From the NCBI RefSeq assembly GCF_900130125.1, contig NZ_FQXY01000011.1, positions 806,001 to 870,000 on the forward strand: a stretch of 64,000 nucleotides of DNA, read 5' to 3'. This document shows positions 25,626 to 34,294 of this stretch, one piece after another. How positions within the stretch are numbered: the stretch's first letter is position 1; each line of letters opens with the position of its first letter. This stretch comes from Bacteroides congonensis. GTDB taxonomy: Bacteria; Bacteroidota; Bacteroidia; Bacteroidales; Bacteroidaceae. Made by a program: the position numbers and the translations under genes. The notes under the pieces are model-generated. The model was not told the origin of the DNA and made no database searches. It was given only the letters and a program-made list of their open reading frames with translations.

Positions 25626-26666
25626 ATGAAAAAGTACTTTTTTTATTTGAGCATCGCTTTGGTAGCCTTTGTCGTTGCTTCTTGTGGTCTGAAAGGAAAC
25701 CACACTTCTAGTGGACGTGCATACGAGCTTTTGGTAGTAGTAGATCACGGTGTTTGGGATCGTGCGGCCGGAAGGGCTTTGCATGATGCACTTGATTCTG
25801 ACGTGCCCGGCTTGCCGCAATCGGAACCTTCTTTCCGTATCATGTACACTTCACCGAAAGATTATGATTCTACGCTGAAGCTGATACGTAACATTATTAT
25901 TGTAGACATACAGGATATATATACGAAAGCTTCTTTCAAGTATGCGAAAGATGTATATGCCAATCCGCAGATGATTCTGACTATCCAGGCTCCGAATGAA
26001 GAAGAGTTCGGGAAGTTTGTGGAAGAAAATAAAAAGACGATTGTCGATTTCTTTACCCGTGCGGAAATGAACCGTCAGATCACTTTCCTCGAAAAGAAGC
26101 ACAGCAACTTCATCTCACAGAAGGTGGACAGCCTGTTCGGATGCAACATCTGGCTGCCTGCCGAGTTGACCAACTCCAAGACCGGTGAAGATTTCTTCTG
26201 GGCTTCTACCAACACAGGTACTGCCGACCAGAATTTCGTAATGTACTCTTATCCTTATACCGATAAGGACACCTTCACCAAAGAATACTTCGTTCACAAA
26301 CGTGACTCTGTGATGCAGGCCAATATCCCCGGATTCAAGGAAGGCGTTTATATGTCAACCGACAGTCTGTTGACGGATGTACGCCCAATCAATGTGCAAA
26401 ACAGCTACACACTGGAAGCACGCGGACTATGGCGCATGAAGGGTGACTTCATGGGTGGCCCGTATGTATCACACACTCGCCTGGACGAGAAAAACCAACG
26501 GATTATTACAGCAGAGATATTTGTTTATTCACCTGATAAAATGAAACGCAACCTGGTTCGCCAGATGGAAGCATCTCTTTACACGCTGAAACTTCCGAAT
26601 GAAGTTCAGCAGAATCAGATTCCATTGGGCGGTGTATCTAAGGAAGCGGAAAAAACTAATAAGTAA
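25626..26666 (+). CDS. DUF4837 family lipoprotein
   Basis: 346-residue lipoprotein; lipobox VVASC (Cys at ~20). Right after it comes the conserved block SSGRAYELLVVVDHGVWDRAAGRALHDALDSDVPGLPQSEP, the signature I associate with DUF4837. Also RNIIIVDIQ and a C-terminal YTLKLP region. No catalytic motif identified; anchored in the envelope, role unknown. Lies 18 nt after rlmN and 4 nt before pdxA, so it is cotranscribed with housekeeping genes. Confidence 0.8.
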   Translation: MKKYFFYLSIALVAFVVASCGLKGNHTSSGRAYELLVVVDHGVWDRAAGRALHDALDSDVPGLPQSEPSFRIMYTSPKDYDSTLKLIRNIIIVDIQDIYTKASFKYAKDVYANPQMILTIQAPNEEEFGKFVEENKKTIVDFFTRAEMNRQITFLEKKHSNFISQKVDSLFGCNIWLPAELTNSKTGEDFFWASTNTGTADQNFVMYSYPYTDKDTFTKEYFVHKRDSVMQANIPGFKEGVYMSTDSLLTDVRPINVQNSYTLEARGLWRMKGDFMGGPYVSHTRLDEKNQRIITAEIFVYSPDKMKRNLVRQMEASLYTLKLPNEVQQNQIPLGGVSKEAEKTNK

Positions 26667-26670
26667 AGAA

Positions 26671-27765
26671 ATGGAAGATAGCAAAATAAGAATCGGCATC
26701 ACCCAGGGAGATATAAACGGGGTAGGCTATGAAGTGATTTTAAAGACATTTTCAGACCCTACCATGTTGGAACTTTGTACTCCGATAATTTACGGTTCGC
26801 CGAAAGTGGCTGCTTATCATCGGAAAGCATTGGATATTCAGACTAACTTCAGTATTGTCAATACGGCTTCCGAAGCGGGATACAATCGTTTGAGCGTAGT
26901 GAACTGTACGGACGATGAAGTGAAAGTGGAATTTTCCAAACCCGATCCCGAAGCGGGCAAAGCTGCCTTGGGAGCATTGGAACGTGCCATCGAAGAATAT
27001 CGTGAAGGGCTGATTGACGTTATCGTGACAGCTCCTATCAATAAACATACTATCCATTCGGAAGAGTTTTCATTCCCCGGACATACGGAATATATCGAAG
27101 AACGTTTGGGTAATGGCGACAAGTCATTGATGATTCTGATGAAGAATGATTTCCGCGTGGCTTTGGTGACGACACATATCCCTGTCAGGGAGATTGCAAC
27201 TACGATTACCAAGGAACTGATTCAGGAGAAGTTGATGATCTTCCATCATTGCCTGAAACAGGATTTCGGTATCGGTGCCCCGCGCATTGCAGTGTTGTCC
27301 CTCAATCCTCACGCCGGAGACGGTGGTTTGCTGGGAATGGAAGAACAGGAAATAATTATTCCTGCGATGAAGGAAATGGAAGAAAAAGGAATCCTTTGCT
27401 ACGGTCCTTATGCGGCCGACGGCTTTATGGGTTCGGGCAATTATACTCATTTCGACGGTATCCTGGCTATGTATCACGACCAGGGACTGGCTCCGTTCAA
27501 GGCGTTGGCAATGGACGACGGGGTGAACTATACGGCAGGTCTGCCGGTAGTGCGCACTTCTCCGGCTCATGGCACTGCCTATGACATTGCAGGTCAGGGA
27601 GTGGCAAGTGAAGATTCTTTCCGTCAGGCAATCTACGTTGCCATTGATGTGTTCCGTAATCGCCAGCGGGAGAAAGTAGCCCGTGCGAATCCGTTGCGGA
27701 AACAGTATTACGAGAAACGGGACGATAGTGATAAACTAAAACTGGATACAGTAGACGAGGATTAA
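26671..27765 (+). CDS. pdxA: 4-hydroxythreonine-4-phosphate dehydrogenase PdxA
   Basis: 364 residues from the ATG at 26671. The frame extends 24 codons upstream, but those overlap the DUF4837 gene and are not PdxA-like. NAD-dependent oxidation and decarboxylation of 4-phosphohydroxy-threonine in the DXP-dependent pyridoxal-phosphate pathway. Motifs: RIGITQGDINGVGYEV, TAPINKHTIH, FPGHTEYI (metal His), LSLNPHAGDGG, DGILAMYHDQGLAPFK (metal His) and SPAHGTAYDIAGQG (metal His). Spacing suggests translation linked to its neighbours. Confidence 0.96.
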   Translation: MEDSKIRIGITQGDINGVGYEVILKTFSDPTMLELCTPIIYGSPKVAAYHRKALDIQTNFSIVNTASEAGYNRLSVVNCTDDEVKVEFSKPDPEAGKAALGALERAIEEYREGLIDVIVTAPINKHTIHSEEFSFPGHTEYIEERLGNGDKSLMILMKNDFRVALVTTHIPVREIATTITKELIQEKLMIFHHCLKQDFGIGAPRIAVLSLNPHAGDGGLLGMEEQEIIIPAMKEMEEKGILCYGPYAADGFMGSGNYTHFDGILAMYHDQGLAPFKALAMDDGVNYTAGLPVVRTSPAHGTAYDIAGQGVASEDSFRQAIYVAIDVFRNRQREKVARANPLRKQYYEKRDDSDKLKLDTVDED

Positions 27766-27772
27766 AAGAGTG

Positions 27773-29017
27773 ATGACAAGAGCGGAGATACAACAAGTGA
27801 AACAGCGTTTCGGTATTATTGGCAATACCGAAGCATTGTCACGTGCCATCGATGTTGCCATTCAGGTAGCTCCTACCGATTTGTCCGTGTTGATTACCGG
27901 AGAGAGCGGTGTCGGAAAGGAGAGTTTTCCACAGATTATTCATCAATATAGCCGGAGAAAGCACGGACAGTATATTGCTGTCAACTGCGGGGCTATCCCG
28001 GAAGGTACGATTGATTCCGAACTGTTCGGGCATGAGAAAGGCGCGTTTACCGGTGCTATCGGCGAACGGAAAGGATATTTCGGTGAAGCCGACGGCGGTA
28101 CTATTTTCCTCGATGAAGTAGGGGAGTTGCCGATGCCTACCCAGGCGCGTTTGCTTCGTGTGCTGGAGAGCGGTGAATTCTTGAAAGTAGGTTCGTCAAG
28201 GGTACAAAAGACCGATGTGCGTATTGTGGCAGCTACCAATGTCAATCTTGTGCAGGCTATTTCAGAGGGGCGTTTCCGTGAGGATTTATATTATCGGTTG
28301 AACACCGTGCCCATTCAGATACCGCCTTTGCGTGAGCGGGGAGAAGACGTGCTTCTGCTGTTCCGTAAGTTTGCGGCGGACTTTGCGGAGAAATACCGGA
28401 TGCCGGCTATCCAGTTGACAGAGGATGCAAAGAAGGAGTTACTGGCTTATTCATGGCCGGGCAACGTGCGCCAGTTGAAGAATATCACGGAACAGATTTC
28501 GATTATCGAAACGAACAGGGAAATTAACGCTGCTATCTTGCAGACCTATCTTCCGACACAAAATATGCAACGCCTTCCGGCATTGATGGGAACGCGTGAA
28601 AGTAAAGGTTTTGAAAGCGAACGGGAAATCCTTTACTCCGTCCTGTTCGATATGCGTCAGGAAGTGGCCGAACTGAAGAAGATGGTACACAACCTGATGG
28701 CTGAACGTGCCGGACAGGTAAGTCAGGTAGGAGCGGTGGTTGCCACTCCGGTGGTGACGACACCCCATCAACCTTCCGTACCTGCCATCATTCATACCGT
28801 GCAACAACCTCAACCGGCTGTTCGCAGGGACGATGACGATATACAGGATACGGAAGAGTATGTAGAAGAAACTCCGCTGTCTTTGGATGAAGTAGAAAAA
28901 GAAATGATACGCAAGGCACTTGAGAGACATCACGGAAAACGGAAGAGTGCGGCAAAAGATTTGAATATATCAGAGCGTACGCTTTATAGAAAAATAAAAG
29001 AATATGATTTGGATTAA
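27773..29017 (+). CDS. Sigma-54-dependent transcriptional activator (no receiver domain)
   Basis: 414 residues; ATG at 27773 preferred over GTG at 27770. An AAA+ core occupies ~15-245: Walker A GESGVGKE, the sigma-54 contact loop GAFTGA, Walker B GGTIFLDEVGEL and Arg-finger region GRFREDLYYRLN. After ~250 comes a low-complexity Val/Pro/Thr linker with an acidic stretch, then a Fis-type HTH at ~370-414 (IRKALERHHGKRKSAAKDLNISERTLYRKIKEYDLD). No N-terminal receiver, GAF or PAS domain, so activity may be controlled by level or by a partner. It overlaps lptE by 14 nt. Targets unknown; envelope genes are plausible from context. Confidence 0.92.
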   Translation: MTRAEIQQVKQRFGIIGNTEALSRAIDVAIQVAPTDLSVLITGESGVGKESFPQIIHQYSRRKHGQYIAVNCGAIPEGTIDSELFGHEKGAFTGAIGERKGYFGEADGGTIFLDEVGELPMPTQARLLRVLESGEFLKVGSSRVQKTDVRIVAATNVNLVQAISEGRFREDLYYRLNTVPIQIPPLRERGEDVLLLFRKFAADFAEKYRMPAIQLTEDAKKELLAYSWPGNVRQLKNITEQISIIETNREINAAILQTYLPTQNMQRLPALMGTRESKGFESEREILYSVLFDMRQEVAELKKMVHNLMAERAGQVSQVGAVVATPVVTTPHQPSVPAIIHTVQQPQPAVRRDDDDIQDTEEYVEETPLSLDEVEKEMIRKALERHHGKRKSAAKDLNISERTLYRKIKEYDLD

Positions 29018-29531
29018 GAAGATAACACGCCCTCTGTTACTGGTCGTTTTGCCGGTAGTGGTCATCGCGTGCACTGTTTCCTATAAGTTTAACGGTTCAT
29101 CTATCAACTATGATAAGGTGAAGACAATCTCCATTGCCGACTTCCCGATTAAGTCGGAGTACGTATATGCTCCGTTGGCGACGAAGTTCAATGAAGACCT
29201 GAAAGATATATTTATCCGTCAGACCCGCCTGCAATTGCTGAAACCGAATCAGAATGCGGACTTGCAGATTGACGGAGAAATCACGGGATACAATCAGTAC
29301 AACCAGGCAGTATCCGCCGATGGTTATTCTTCGGAAACGAAGTTGACCATAACAGTCAATGTACGCTTTGTCAACAACACAAATCATGCCGAAGACTTCG
29401 AACAACAATTCTCCGCTTTCCGTACCTACGACTCCAGTCAGTTGCTGACAGCCGTGCAGGATGGGTTGATTGCCGAAATGTCTAAAGAGATAACCGACCA
29501 AATATTCAATGCAACCGTAGCAAACTGGTAA
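29004..29531 (+). CDS. lptE: LptE-family LPS-assembly lipoprotein
   Basis: 175-residue lipoprotein with signal ending VVVIACTVSY. The mature start CTVSYKFNGSSINYDKVKTISIADFPIKSEYVYAPLATKFNEDLKDIF is the Bacteroidetes LptE pattern (small alpha/beta lipoprotein that plugs the LptD barrel). Also LQIDGEITGYNQYNQAVSADGY. Overlaps the sigma-54 activator by 14 nt, so probably translationally coupled. lptC lies about 8 kb upstream in the same orientation. Confidence 0.88.
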   Translation: MIWIKKITRPLLLVVLPVVVIACTVSYKFNGSSINYDKVKTISIADFPIKSEYVYAPLATKFNEDLKDIFIRQTRLQLLKPNQNADLQIDGEITGYNQYNQAVSADGYSSETKLTITVNVRFVNNTNHAEDFEQQFSAFRTYDSSQLLTAVQDGLIAEMSKEITDQIFNATVANW

Positions 29532-29536
29532 TATAA

Positions 29537-30295
29537 ATGATTTCCGCCAACTTTCAACAATGGATCCAGCATCCTGAAACGCTGAACAGGGATACTTTGT
29601 ACGAACTGCGCAATCTTCTTGCGAGATATCCGTATTTCCAGTCGCTCCGCCTGCTGTATCTCAAAAACCTGTATATTCTCCATGATATTAATTTCGGCGG
29701 GGAACTGCGGAAAGCCGTCCTTTACATTGCCGACCGGCGGAAGTTGTTCCAACTGATCGAAGGCAGCCGTTTCGACCTTCAGTCCCGGAAAAAGGGAGTG
29801 GCGTTGACGGAAGTGCTGAAAGACGAACCATCCGTAGACCGCACATTAGCATTGATTGATGCTTTCCTATCCACAGCTCCCGAAGAGGTGACTGCGCAGA
29901 CCGGATTTGACTACTCGATGGACTATACTTCTTATCTGCTCGAAGAGACTCCCGCTACGGACGAAGCGGGAGAGGAAACGCCCAAGTTGAAAGGCTTTGA
30001 ACTGATCGACGACTTCATCGAAAAGAGCGAAAGCGACTCTCCTCTCTACATGAAACCTTTGCGAGAAGAAGTGGAAGCATCCGCTACTCCTTCGAACGAA
30101 GCAAGTACGGAAGAAGAGGATGATGACAGCTGTTTTACAGAAACTTTGGCAAAAATCTATGTTAAACAGCAACGATATTCAAAAGCTCTTGAAATAATTA
30201 AAAAATTAAGCTTGAAATATCCAAAAAAAAATGCTTACTTTGCAGACCAAATCAGATTTTTGGAGAAATTGATTATTAACGCTAATTCAAAATAA
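29537..30295 (+). CDS. Helical protein with a C-terminal TPR-like repeat
   Basis: 252 residues without a signal peptide. Begins FQQWIQHPETLNRDTLYELRNLLARYPYFQSLRLLYLKNLY, a conserved Bacteroidales block. The centre (~120-200) is acidic and low in complexity (EETPATDEAGEETPKLKGFELIDDFIEKSESDSPLY). It ends in a TPR-like hairpin FTETLAKIYVKQQRYSKALEIIKKLSLKYPKKNAYFADQIRFL. Probably a cytoplasmic adaptor. Sits between lptE (5 nt) and secG (6 nt), suggesting a link with export, but the function is unknown. Confidence 0.75.
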   Translation: MISANFQQWIQHPETLNRDTLYELRNLLARYPYFQSLRLLYLKNLYILHDINFGGELRKAVLYIADRRKLFQLIEGSRFDLQSRKKGVALTEVLKDEPSVDRTLALIDAFLSTAPEEVTAQTGFDYSMDYTSYLLEETPATDEAGEETPKLKGFELIDDFIEKSESDSPLYMKPLREEVEASATPSNEASTEEEDDDSCFTETLAKIYVKQQRYSKALEIIKKLSLKYPKKNAYFADQIRFLEKLIINANSK

Positions 30296-30301
30296 CTAAA
30301 G

Positions 30302-30697
30302 ATGTACTTATTATTCGTTATCTTAATGGTGATTGCAGCCTTGTTGATGTGCTTCATCGTGTTGATTCAGAACTCAAAAGGGGGCGGTCTTGCTTCCGGT
30401 TTTTCTTCATCCAACGCTATTATGGGCGTACGCAAAACTACAGATTTTCTGGAGAAAGCAACGTGGGGTCTGGCTATCTTCATGGTTGTAATGAGTATTG
30501 CTACCGCTTATGTTGTTCCCCGTTCGGCTGTTGCTACAGACGCAGTGTTGGAACAAGCACAGAAAGAACAACAAACTAACCCGTATAACTTACCCGCAGG
30601 TACGGCTGCGCCTCAATCTGAAGCTCCTGCTACTAACGCGCCTGCTACAGAAACTCCGGCACCGGCTGCTGAAACTCCTGCTCCTGCAGCAGAGTAA
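30302..30697 (+). CDS. secG: Preprotein translocase subunit SecG
   Basis: 131 residues. Two membrane helices (MYLLFVILMVIAALLMCFIVLIQ and WGLAIFMVVMSIATAYVV) flank the conserved loop NSKGGGLASGF..SNAIMGVRKTTDFLEKATW, the SecG signature. The tail (~95-131) is an Ala/Pro/Glu-rich disordered repeat (ETPAPAAETPAPAAE), as often seen in Bacteroidetes SecG. Last gene of the rlmN operon; a 244-nt gap with an imperfect hairpin follows. Confidence 0.95.
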   Translation: MYLLFVILMVIAALLMCFIVLIQNSKGGGLASGFSSSNAIMGVRKTTDFLEKATWGLAIFMVVMSIATAYVVPRSAVATDAVLEQAQKEQQTNPYNLPAGTAAPQSEAPATNAPATETPAPAAETPAPAAE

Positions 30698-30776
30698 ATC
30701 GCTCCGGATACTGTAAGACTATTTGGGTAAAACCATTTAAGGGAAGATGGGTTGATGCCTTACTTCTCTGATATTT

Positions 30777-30850
30777 AAGTGCGGATTGCGCAGATTACAC
30801 GGATTTTCAATGTTCCGCGTACTCAGTGTAATCCGCATTTAACTTTTTCT
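30777..30850 (+). terminator. Imperfect hairpin after secG
   Basis: GCGGATT near 30782 pairs with AATCCGC near 30832, with further partial pairing inside, then a T-rich stretch (AACTTTTTCTTG). Possible terminator of the secG transcript; the loop is long. Confidence 0.4.
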
Positions 30851-30870
30851 TGTAAAAACAATCTCTTTGT

Positions 30871-30901
30871 GTTGAAAACAAACAAGATTTAACTACCTTT
30901 G
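30871..30901 (+). promoter_or_regulatory. Promoter for the MFS transporter gene
   Basis: -7 element TACCTTTG (30894-30901) with GTTG (30871-30874) 19 nt upstream, close to the Bacteroides -33 TTTG. The start codon is 40 nt downstream. Confidence 0.55.
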
Positions 30902-30941
30902 TTGGCTGTATAAGATTATTAATTACTTTTTAAATATAACA

Positions 30942-32330
30942 ATGACAGAACAATTGAAAAAGAAGTTGAATGACTCCGCTCTGCTACGCTGGAGTGTTCT
31001 AGCATTGGTCGCGTTTACTATGTTATGCGGCTATTTCCTCACCGACGTAATGTCTCCGCTAAAGCCCATGCTCGAGAAAGAATTATTATGGGACAGCCTT
31101 GATTACGGTTTCTTCACAAGTGCTTATGGTTGGTTTAATGTATTCCTGGTGATGCTTATTTTGGGTGGTATCATTTTGGATAAGATGGGTGTCCGTTTTA
31201 CCGGAATGGGAGCTTGTCTGTTGATGGTACTGGGCTGCGGATTAAAATATTATGCGGTTTCGACTACATTCCCGGAAGGAGCTATGCTTTTCGGATTCAA
31301 GATGCAGGTTACTTTGGCGGCATTGGGATATGCTATTTTCGGAGTTGGTGTGGAGATTGCGGGTATCACTGTTTCCAAGATTATTGTGAAGTGGTTCAAA
31401 GGCAAGGAAATGGCGTTGGCCATGGGACTTGAAATGGCTACGGCACGTATCGGAACAACCCTGGCAATGGTGATGACAGTACCTTTGGCAGACTTCTTCG
31501 GATATACGGACGAGAGTGGGGCGTTCCATACTAATATTCCTGCTCCGATTCTGTTTTGTCTGATTATGTTGTGTGTAGGTACGATTGCTTTCTTCATTTA
31601 TACTTTCTATGACAAGAAGTTGGATGCATCTTTGGACGCAGAGGGGCTGGAGCCTGAAGAGCCGTTCCGCATGAAAGATATTGTCTATATTATCACGAAT
31701 AAGGGATTTTGGCTGATTGCGTTATTGTGCGTATTGTTCTATTCGGCAGTATTTCCGTTTATCAAGTATGCGGCGGATTTGATGGTGCAGAAATACAATG
31801 TAGATCCGAAACTGGCAGGAACAATCCCCGGACTGTTGCCGATTGGCGCTATTATATTGACTCCGTTGTTCGGTTCGCTCTATGACCGTATCGGTAAGGG
31901 AGCTACGTTGATGGTGATTGGCTCTGTCATGTTGATTTTCGTGCATACGATGTTTGCTTTGCCTATTTTGAATATATGGTGGTTTGCTACCATTATTATG
32001 ATTATCCTGGGTTTTGCCTTCTCACTAGTGCCTTCGGCTATGTGGCCTTCTGTTCCGAAGATTATCCCGGAAAAACAGTTGGGTACGGCTTACGCTCTGA
32101 TCTTTTGGGTACAGAACTGGGGATTGATGGGTGTACCTTTGTTGATCGGATGGGTGTTGAACTCTTACTGCAAAGGCCCGGTGATAGACGGCGCACAAAC
32201 CTATGATTATACGCTGCCCATGAGTATTTTTGCTCTCTTTGGTGTATTGGCTTTGATTGTTGCTTTGATGCTGAAAGCAGAAAACAAGAAGAAAGGCTAC
32301 GGTTTGGAAGAAGCAAATATTCAGAAGTAA
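30942..32330 (+). CDS. MFS transporter
   Basis: 462 residues with about 12 predicted membrane helices; the first (LLRWSVLALVAFTMLCGYFLTDV) follows a short cytoplasmic start. Has the MFS pattern of a central cytoplasmic loop near ~225-245 and FGSLYDRIGKGA, a motif-A-like loop, in the C-terminal half. Substrate is not evident; it lacks sugar-porter (PESPR/PETKG) motifs, so an organic-acid or nucleoside-type solute is possible. A PqqD-domain gene begins 7 nt after its stop, so the two are probably cotranscribed. Confidence 0.88.
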   Translation: MTEQLKKKLNDSALLRWSVLALVAFTMLCGYFLTDVMSPLKPMLEKELLWDSLDYGFFTSAYGWFNVFLVMLILGGIILDKMGVRFTGMGACLLMVLGCGLKYYAVSTTFPEGAMLFGFKMQVTLAALGYAIFGVGVEIAGITVSKIIVKWFKGKEMALAMGLEMATARIGTTLAMVMTVPLADFFGYTDESGAFHTNIPAPILFCLIMLCVGTIAFFIYTFYDKKLDASLDAEGLEPEEPFRMKDIVYIITNKGFWLIALLCVLFYSAVFPFIKYAADLMVQKYNVDPKLAGTIPGLLPIGAIILTPLFGSLYDRIGKGATLMVIGSVMLIFVHTMFALPILNIWWFATIIMIILGFAFSLVPSAMWPSVPKIIPEKQLGTAYALIFWVQNWGLMGVPLLIGWVLNSYCKGPVIDGAQTYDYTLPMSIFALFGVLALIVALMLKAENKKKGYGLEEANIQK

Positions 32331-32337
32331 AAAAACT

Positions 32338-32688
32338 ATGGCTGCCAAAGAGAAAATAAACCTGCTTGAGGTTATTCCCTGTCGCAGTGAACATATTACA
32401 GCAGAACGGGAAGGGGAGACTATTGTGCTCTCCTTTCCCCGTTTCAAGTATCCGTGGATGCAACGTTTCCTTGTGCCGAAAGGAATGTCGAAAGATCATC
32501 ATGTGCATTTGGAAGAACACGGTACGGCTGTATGGGAACTGATAGACGGGAAGCGTACGGTTCGTGAGATTATAGAAAAACTCGCAGACCATTTTCAGGA
32601 TGAAGCGGGCTACGAGTCGCGTATATCTGCTTATCTTTTTCAGATGCAGAAAGATGGATTTGTAAAACTAATGACGCCGGTCTTATAA
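32338..32688 (+). CDS. PqqD-family protein, orphan
   Basis: 116 residues. Contains the PqqD winged-helix/RRE-like fold: VHLEEHGTAVWELIDGKRTVREIIEKLADHF, then YESRISAYLFQMQKDGFVKL. PqqD domains bind precursor peptides for radical-SAM RiPP maturases. Here no radical-SAM maturase or precursor peptide is visible near it (RlmN is unrelated). Its only close neighbour is the upstream MFS gene. It could be a stand-alone recognition protein or a repurposed one; function unknown. Confidence 0.8.
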   Translation: MAAKEKINLLEVIPCRSEHITAEREGETIVLSFPRFKYPWMQRFLVPKGMSKDHHVHLEEHGTAVWELIDGKRTVREIIEKLADHFQDEAGYESRISAYLFQMQKDGFVKLMTPVL

Positions 32689-32845
32689 ATGGAAATTTAA
32701 TTTAGACATAAGAACAAAAGAACATAAAAACTGCGCTTGGAAAATTATTTCTGCCGGTCATTAAACTACTACTGTTTCATTTTTTGTTCTTATGTTCTTC
32801 TGTTTAAAAAGAAATTTATTATTCTGTCTGCAAAAAAAATATCAT

Positions 32846-33130
32846 TTATTTGATGAATACAGCCCACAATATTACGGCAGTTGCAATCAGTGCACCCATG
32901 ATGATAAGTGTTCCCCATACGAAATAGTTACTGTCCTTCTCCTTTTTCTTTTCGGAGTCTTTGATGATGCGTCCCATTTCTTCCGGGGTAGTGTCGGGCA
33001 GTGAGTAATGATCGTTGGCCTGGTTCATATGCTTCAACTTCTCACTGGTGCGTTCGCGCCGTAGGCGGGATGCTTCCCGCCCTTCGCTTAACCGGCGTAT
33101 CATGTCGAGCATATGTCCTTCACCGCCCAT
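32846..33130 (-). CDS. Small single-span membrane protein, hypothetical
   Basis: 94 residues. A charged N-terminal region rich in Arg/Glu (MIRRLSEGREASRLRRERTSEKLKHM) is followed by one C-terminal membrane helix (YFVWGTLIIMGALIATAVILWAVFIK), so it is probably tail-anchored with the charged part inside. No family recognised. It lies 23 nt downstream of the DUF4831 gene on the same strand and is likely cotranscribed with it. Confidence 0.65.
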   Translation of the reverse strand: MGGEGHMLDMIRRLSEGREASRLRRERTSEKLKHMNQANDHYSLPDTTPEEMGRIIKDSEKKKEKDSNYFVWGTLIIMGALIATAVILWAVFIK

Positions 33131-33153
33131 ATTCTTTGCTTTTTAAAGGTTCT

Positions 33154-34221
33154 TTATTTGCCTTCTTCTCTGTCCACTTTAAGCAATCCGCCTGTATTCG
33201 GGTCGAAATACACTTTGATGGTAGAGTTCTTGTTGAACAATACCGGAGCCAAATATTCAATTATACCGAATTGAGTGACAGGAAGTTCACCTTCGTATAG
33301 CTTTTTCTTCCCATCAGTCAGGGTAACCATTGCTTGTCCCGGTACGTTGTAAGCAATCCCGTCCAGATCTTTCTTTTTCTTTCCGTCCTCTTGTGGCATC
33401 TTGACAGTCTTCAAGTCTTTCAGGCTGATATAGAACGGAGTTCCCGCTAAGTCATTGTTGGCAACCACACCCAGCTTCTTGGAGAAGCGGAAAGCCACTT
33501 CATTATTAAACTCCTTGTCAGGAGTGAGACGAACGGTGAATGTCTTTTCTTCCTTGTCCTGTATGCCGGAAAACATTTTGGTCATGGCATCTTCCTGCAC
33601 ATTCAGATTGTCAAGCATGATTTTAAGCTGTGCGCCGTCCGACGGCATATTGTCTGCCTGTCCGCGTAATAAGGCATTTTTGCTTTCACGGATATTGTAG
33701 ATTTCTTTGGCAACCAATTCCGCCATCTTGGCGGTAGAGCTTGCCATCAGTATTTCCTCGGTCAGAAAGTCGCGGGGATTCGCGCTCTTCTGGAGAGCGG
33801 GAGCGGTTGGGGAGCTTTTCTTCGTGGAGTTGTTTTGGCTGTAAGGCACGTTGATAGATTTCACTATGCCGTCTTCGGTCAGTTCCATAAGAGGAGCTAC
33901 TGTTTTATCCTTCAACTTTACGAAGTAAGTAGCTTCGCTGTTCGGTACTCCTACCGATTTCACTTTTACACTGGTCAGTTCCCAGTACGTTTCGGGATCA
34001 GCGGATACATTGTTCAATCTCAAATAGCGGTCAGCATATTTGCTGAATTCACCCGGAGTATAGTTGACTTTATTGGCTTTTATCTCTAGTTCTATTTGAG
34101 TTTTGGGAAGGCTGTATACGACTCCATAGTCCTTTCCACGGGTGACGCCTGTCAGTACTTCGGTTTGTGCATAAGCGGAAGTTGCCATAAGTAGGCCCGC
34201 TGCTATAATCAACTTTTTCAT
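33154..34221 (-). CDS. DUF4831 family exported protein
   Basis: 355 residues from the ATG at 34221. A start at 34254 is rejected because a perfect -7 element (TAACTTTG) overlaps it and the signal peptide MKKLIIAAGLLMATSAYAQ begins at 34221. After cleavage comes TEVLTGVTRGKDYGVVYSLPKTQIELEIKANKVNYTPGEFSKYADRYL, the DUF4831 signature. The rest is mostly beta with a helical middle (EEILMASSTAKMAELVAKEIYNIRESKNALLRGQADNMP). Periplasmic or outer-membrane associated; function unknown. Confidence 0.82.
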   Translation of the reverse strand: MKKLIIAAGLLMATSAYAQTEVLTGVTRGKDYGVVYSLPKTQIELEIKANKVNYTPGEFSKYADRYLRLNNVSADPETYWELTSVKVKSVGVPNSEATYFVKLKDKTVAPLMELTEDGIVKSINVPYSQNNSTKKSSPTAPALQKSANPRDFLTEEILMASSTAKMAELVAKEIYNIRESKNALLRGQADNMPSDGAQLKIMLDNLNVQEDAMTKMFSGIQDKEEKTFTVRLTPDKEFNNEVAFRFSKKLGVVANNDLAGTPFYISLKDLKTVKMPQEDGKKKKDLDGIAYNVPGQAMVTLTDGKKKLYEGELPVTQFGIIEYLAPVLFNKNSTIKVYFDPNTGGLLKVDREEGK

Positions 34222-34251
34222 ATTCGGTTCTCTTTTAACTGGTTTTGAAAA

Positions 34252-34259
34252 CAAAGTTA
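34252..34259 (-). promoter_or_regulatory. -7 promoter element for the DUF4831 gene
   Basis: Minus strand TAACTTTG, full match to TAnnTTTG, placing transcription start about 24 nt before the ATG at 34221. Confidence 0.55.
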
Positions 34260-34294
34260 ATGAAGTTATTGAAAAAACTGTAAGTTCTTAACTT

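Noticed and set aside
26599..26670. 24-codon extension of pdxA
   Set aside because: It overlaps the DUF4837 gene in another frame and is not PdxA-like.
34222..34254. Longer start of the DUF4831 gene
   Set aside because: The TAACTTTG promoter element lies at this position; the signal peptide begins at 34221.
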